The position numbers and the translations under genes are program-made. 45,671 nt of DNA from an uncultured Eubacteriales bacterium (GTDB lineage: Bacteria; Bacillota; Clostridia; Christensenellales; Aristaeellaceae). The notes below the pieces were generated by a model. That model saw only the letters and a list, made by a program, of their open reading frames with translations. It searched no databases and had not been told where the DNA came from. The stretch spans positions 1-45,671 of the forward strand of contig CADAQF010000017.1 in the NCBI GenBank assembly GCA_902790015.1. The letters are read 5' to 3'. Positions 42,687 to 45,671 of the stretch are shown here, in pieces (the first letter of the stretch is position 1; each line of letters opens with the position of its first letter).

Positions 42687-43475
42687 TCATTCTTCCTTTT
42701 TAATTTGCTTGAGGATGAAAGCGGGGACGGCCGAAAGCAGCTTGTCCTGTTCCGGCCCTATGGTGATGACGTGCGGGGACATATCCAGCGTCAGCCTTTC
42801 CCGGACCGGGGAGGATACTTTGGATACGATCGTTTCCGCGCTGTCGGAAGAGATGGTATGGTCCCCAAGGGACTGTACGGCCAGCAGCGGACAGGTCACT
42901 TTGCTTAAGCTCTCCCGCGCCATGGTGATCAGGCGGGTCAGGTCGGCCACTTTGGCGGTGGGGATACGGTCATAGCCGATGTCGTATTCCGCGTCCAGAA
43001 GCTTTTTTTCTTCGCTGTTTTTCTTATTTAACACCGGCATCGCGAAGCGCAAAAGCGGCGCCAGACGGGAAAACGGATTGGTCACCGCCATCGGGGCGGA
43101 GAGGGTCACGCAGCAGGCAGGGCCTTTTTCCTCCGCCAGCAGAAGGGAAAGCACGCCCCCCATGGAAAGGCCGGCCACAGACACGGTCTGAAAAGCGGAG
43201 GCAAGCTCGTCGAAAGCCTCCTTCGCTTCATTGAGCCAGTCCCTCCAGGAGGCCTGCTGCATATCCTCCAGGCTGGTGCCGTGGCCCTTTAAGCGCAGCC
43301 CCCGGACGGTAAAGCCTGCCTGCTGCAGCGCGCGGCCCAAGGGCAGCATATGCGCCGGGCTTCCGGTGAAGCCGTGGATCAGCAGCACAGCGTCCCGGCC
43401 AGAAAACAGCGTGAAATCAGCCGCCAGCGGGGACAGCAGGGGTTCGTCCTTCCGGTCCTGTCCGTTCTGTTTCAT
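42687..43475 (-). CDS. Alpha/beta hydrolase, carboxylesterase/lipase-like
   Basis: A 262-residue Est30-like esterase. Oxyanion segment LIHGFTGSPAHM near residue 33, nucleophile Ser in VAGLSMGGVLSLL near residue 100, catalytic Asp in QSLGDHTIS and His in SPHVITIGPEQD near residue 240. It likely hydrolyses short-chain esters or monoacylglycerols in the cytoplasm. Its start overlaps the TlpA-like gene's stop by 4 bases (ATGA), and ZnuA-like follows directly, so the three form one operon. Confidence 0.9.
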   Translation of the reverse strand: MKQNGQDRKDEPLLSPLAADFTLFSGRDAVLLIHGFTGSPAHMLPLGRALQQAGFTVRGLRLKGHGTSLEDMQQASWRDWLNEAKEAFDELASAFQTVSVAGLSMGGVLSLLLAEEKGPACCVTLSAPMAVTNPFSRLAPLLRFAMPVLNKKNSEEKKLLDAEYDIGYDRIPTAKVADLTRLITMARESLSKVTCPLLAVQSLGDHTISSDSAETIVSKVSSPVRERLTLDMSPHVITIGPEQDKLLSAVPAFILKQIKKEE

Positions 43476-44947
43476 GGATTTTCCTCCGCGTCGGCTGAAG
43501 GAAGCTCCTCCCGCCAGGTGATGTCCGCGCCGTACGCGCCGTTCAGATAGGCGAAAAAGGCCTCCATCGTTTCACTGTCCGGAAATATGAGGGCGCTGCA
43601 CAGCGTCCGCTGCGCATTGGGGTAAATCTCGCAGACGGAAGCCTGCATGAAGCTTTCCTCCGGGTTGACCGGGGCCTTAAGCAGATAACCGTCTTCCGCC
43701 TCACAGGAAAGCGCGGGAACCGGCTCCCGTCCGTCCGAAAACAGCACGCAGGCTGCCCAGGGGTCCGTCTCCTTCCCCAGGGTCATCTTGAGTGCGGCCG
43801 TTTCCCCCGCCGTCACAAATACCCTGACCGGCCCGTAGACCCGGGCGAGCATTCCCTGAGGGTCGGACACGCTGAATTCCCGCGTTCCCTCATTGACGGC
43901 GGCAAGGGAAGCCGTTTCTGCCCACGGATGGACGGGCAGGGCGGCCAGCGCTGTTTGCGCGTCCTGCCCTCCAAGCAGGCTGAAGCTTCCTACGGCGGCG
44001 CGGTCGTCTCCCTCGTCGCCGAAGCCGTCCTTCTGATAGCTGAATATGATTTCATGCGCGCCCGCCGTCAGGAAAAGGGCGTCGGTGCGCGTGCCGGTCT
44101 CCCCGCTGTAAACGCGCACGGTCTCCCCGTCCAGCTGAACGGTAAGCGCGTCGTAAAGAGGCTCGGAGGAAACCGAAAACTGCCAGGACAGCACCCTGTC
44201 CTCCGCGGCGTTCACCCGGGCGTACAGGACGCTGGAGGAGCCGGCCTCTCCCCCGTTGGTGGAAACGGCGTATCCCGCCTCGTCCGGCACAAAGGGCCAT
44301 TCCCAGGACCGTCCGCCGGAGGAAAAGCTCACGCCGGCCGTTTGGGTCAGGCAATCGGTCAGCCGCCCGTCCGTCCCGCCGGCGGCCTGCGCCGCAGCGG
44401 ACGGAAGGCCCTCCGGAAAAACGGACCCGGTATAATCTTCCGAGCAGAACGACGAAAAGAGCCGCGCCAGGGCCGCGCTGTCCGGCAGCGCGCCGACCAG
44501 GCGCAGGGCCACTTGCCCGAAGCGATCGATCACAAAGGTGGTAGGATACGCCGTGACCCGCAGCTCGTCGGGCAGGGAGCTGTCTCCCCCGGCGACAAAG
44601 GGAAAGGTCAGCCCCATGGACACCGCGTATTCCCGCAGCGTCTCCCCCGTATCCGTTCTGTCCCCCGAAACGGCGACGACCGCCGCTTCATCCTTCCAGG
44701 CCTCATAGACCGTCTGCAGCACCGGGAAATCCACCCGGCACTGCCCGCACCAGGTGGCGAACACGGTGATCAGCACCATTTTCCTGTCCTCAAGGAGCTC
44801 GCTCAGCGAAACCGTGCCGCCGTCCGCCGTCCGGAAGATTTCATCCCCTGTTTCCATAGCAGCGGCGCCGGGCAAAAAGAACGCGCACGCCAGCAAACAC
44901 AGCGCAAGAAGTAAAGCTTCTGTCCGCAACCATCTTTTCATCATCAT
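43472..44947 (-). CDS. Exported TlpA/thioredoxin-like protein with C-terminal beta domain
   Basis: About 491 residues. A signal peptide (LRTEALLLALCLLACAFFLPGAAA) leads to a TlpA-like redoxin domain (about 40-180) with the active-site WCGQC and cis-Pro in AYPTTFVIDRFG. The remaining 300 residues are beta-rich with a sugar-binding-like sandwich (GVSFSSGGRSWEWPF...ARVNAAEDRVLSWQFSV). Three consecutive in-frame ATG codons at 44947, 44944 and 44941 are possible starts after GGGAGAA; the longer frame to 45010 is not supported. Probably reduces or oxidises exported thiols. Confidence 0.8.
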   Translation of the reverse strand: MMMKRWLRTEALLLALCLLACAFFLPGAAAMETGDEIFRTADGGTVSLSELLEDRKMVLITVFATWCGQCRVDFPVLQTVYEAWKDEAAVVAVSGDRTDTGETLREYAVSMGLTFPFVAGGDSSLPDELRVTAYPTTFVIDRFGQVALRLVGALPDSAALARLFSSFCSEDYTGSVFPEGLPSAAAQAAGGTDGRLTDCLTQTAGVSFSSGGRSWEWPFVPDEAGYAVSTNGGEAGSSSVLYARVNAAEDRVLSWQFSVSSEPLYDALTVQLDGETVRVYSGETGTRTDALFLTAGAHEIIFSYQKDGFGDEGDDRAAVGSFSLLGGQDAQTALAALPVHPWAETASLAAVNEGTREFSVSDPQGMLARVYGPVRVFVTAGETAALKMTLGKETDPWAACVLFSDGREPVPALSCEAEDGYLLKAPVNPEESFMQASVCEIYPNAQRTLCSALIFPDSETMEAFFAYLNGAYGADITWREELPSADAEENP

Positions 44948-45062
44948 TCGTTCTCCCGCGATCATTCCTGGCAACGCAAGGATTTTATCATAAATCCCTC
45001 CCCGTTTCAAGGCGGCGCAGGGCGCCGGGCAGGAAAACTCCGGAAGAAATCAATTGTTTTAT

Positions 45063-45091
45063 TTGACGAAACGGAAAAACAGGTGTACAAT
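45063..45091 (+). promoter_or_regulatory. Promoter for rnpB
   Basis: TTGACG (45063-45068), 17-base spacer, TACAAT (45086-45091); transcription would start at about 45098-45099, the first base of the RNA's P1 helix. Confidence 0.85.
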
Positions 45092-45098
45092 ACTGTTC

Positions 45099-45443
45099 GG
45101 GAAAGGCGGTTGGATGACCGCGGGCCCGTAAAGCTTCTTTATGGGAATGAGGAAAGTCCGAGCACCGCAGGGCAGGGATGCCAGTTAACGGCTGGTGGAG
45201 GCGACTCCAAGGCAAGTGCAACAGAGAGATACCGCCAAAGCGATTTGGTAAGGGTGGAAAGGTGCGGTAAGAGCGCACCGGCGGCCTGGCGACTCGTCCG
45301 TCATGTAAACCCCATCCGGTGCAAGATGAGGAGGCACAAGGGCTGCCCGTCCGCCTCCGCAGTATCGCTTGAGCGCTTCGGCGACGATGCGCCTAGATAG
45401 ATGGTCATCAAAACAGAACTCGGCTTACAGACCGCGCTTTCCC
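45099..45443 (+). ncRNA. rnpB: RNase P RNA (rnpB)
   Basis: The catalytic RNA that matures tRNA 5' ends. Ends are set by helix P1: GGGAAAGGCGGT (45099-45110) pairing with ACCGCGCTTTCCC (45431-45443). Conserved blocks are GAGGAAAGTCCGAGC (45149-45163), ACAGAGAGATACCGCC (45221-45236), GGTAAGGGTGGAAAGGTGCGGTAAGAGCGCACCGG beginning at 45247, GTAAACCCCATC (45305-45316) and AGATAGATGGTCATC (45395-45409) with ACAGAA...GGCTTACAGACC. The layout suits the ancestral A type usual in Clostridia. Confidence 0.96.
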
Positions 45444-45458
45444 GTATTCCATTTCCAT

Positions 45459-45498
45459 GGTCCCGTACCTCAGCAGGATAGAGGGTCCGCCTCCTAAG
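45459..45498 (+). tRNA. tRNA-Arg(CCT), 5' half, interrupted after the anticodon loop
   Basis: Acceptor 5' strand GGTCCCG (45459-45465), T8, A9, D-stem CCTC/GAGG (45468-45471/45481-45484) with a standard D-loop holding GG, anticodon stem 5' strand TCCGC and anticodon loop CTCCTAA (45491-45497), anticodon CCT. The expected 3' strand GCGGA, T-arm and CGGGACC acceptor do not follow: the next bases are GAAAAAGGCCGAC. The D-stem uses CC..GG in place of the common GC..GC yet stays paired, which argues that the tRNA is functional and interrupted, not decayed. The rest may lie beyond the window. Confidence 0.6.
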
Positions 45499-45671
45499 AA
45501 AAAGGCCGACTACCGCCTGAAACGAGCGATAAAGTGCCCCGAATCCCCCGACATCTGTTCGATTTTCACTCTCAGAGCTACCGCCAAACTGCTAACACGC
45601 GGCGGACGATGAAGGGCCTGCGATAATCGAACACGCCACCCGCAGTTAGACAGCTAACGCGGAAACCCCAG
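45499..45671 (+). other. Possible structured insert or intron in tRNA-Arg
   Basis: No open reading frame of note. Long-range pairing TGTTCGATT (45556-45564) with AATCGAACA (45625-45633), plus CCGCC/GGCGG (45581-45585/45601-45605) and GTTAG/CTAAC with CCGC/GCGG (about 45640-45662), suggests a folded RNA. I cannot find the conserved core of group I introns (P, Q, R, S) or group II domain V. The window ends before any 3' boundary. Confidence 0.4.

Noticed and set aside
45499..45671. tmRNA or typical group I intron at the right edge
   Set aside because: The GGGG..TTCGAC start and tag of tmRNA are missing, and the group I P/Q/R/S core was not found; the sequence is left as an unassigned insert.

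Overview
The window reads as one chromosomal segment of a GC-rich anaerobic member of the Bacillota, class Clostridia. A gut or rumen lineage near Christensenellales is my best guess, not a demonstrated assignment. The grounds are: sigma-A-like promoters with 17-base spacers; strong GGAGG ribosome binding sites with some GTG and TTG starts; a ruvC-ruvA-ruvB-queA order; families common in Clostridia (DUF1934, DUF3842, DUF6273, GerMN, UPF0210/UPF0237, ECF S component); an ancestral-type RNase P RNA; and dispersed 'CCACCTCATCAGTCAGGCGCGA'-type repeats of the kind seen in gut Clostridia. No prophage, conjugative element, insertion sequence transposase or CRISPR array was found.

Layout. 1-527: a block of inverted repeats and a promoter. 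528-6353 (+): xylulokinase, pyrroline-5-carboxylate reductase, a DUF1934 protein, a small unknown protein, a metallo-hydrolase, and two secreted proteins (DUF6273 and NlpC/P60-like). 6419-8059 (-): a secreted lamin-tail protein and an UlaG-like metallo-hydrolase, separated by a structured repeat. 8191-9352 (+): a strong promoter, a long structured leader RNA and a secreted 5'-nucleotidase C-terminal-domain protein. 9458-14818 (+): MoxR ATPase, DUF58 protein, a large membrane/lipoprotein fusion, DUF3842 and an ECF S component. 14819-15633: repeat cluster. 15634-19776 (+): diacylglycerol kinase-like gene, ruvCAB and queA. 19973-22806: ATPase (-), YfcE-like phosphodiesterase (+) and secreted caspase-like protein (-). 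22807-23364: second repeat cluster. 23365-26901 (+): GT-C-like membrane protein and GerMN protein. 26908-29000: aldose epimerase (-) and ApbE (+). 29091-30719 (-): UPF0210/ACT pair. 31235-38291 (-): ABC exporter, type IIA topoisomerase A subunit, MATE transporter and transglutaminase-like protein, tightly packed as one operon. 38675-40785 (+): amino-acid ABC importer lacking its binding protein. 40891-41739 (+): HTH/S24 regulator with a near-consensus promoter. 41805-44947 (-): TlpA-like protein, esterase and ZnuA-like protein. 45099-45443 (+): RNase P RNA. 45459-end (+): the 5' half of a tRNA-Arg(CCT) that is interrupted just after the anticodon loop.

Most genes are housekeeping or cell-envelope functions. 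The least explained material is non-coding: (i) a two-copy structured element (6997-7156 and 31084-31222); (ii) dispersed hairpin repeats whose stems differ in sequence from copy to copy but stay complementary; (iii) the leader RNA at 8226-8395; (iv) the interrupted tRNA-Arg at the right edge. Among proteins, the secreted caspase-like protein and the membrane-protein/lipoprotein fusion beside MoxR-DUF58 are the most unusual. All functional statements are by family recognition from the sequence; no database search was possible.
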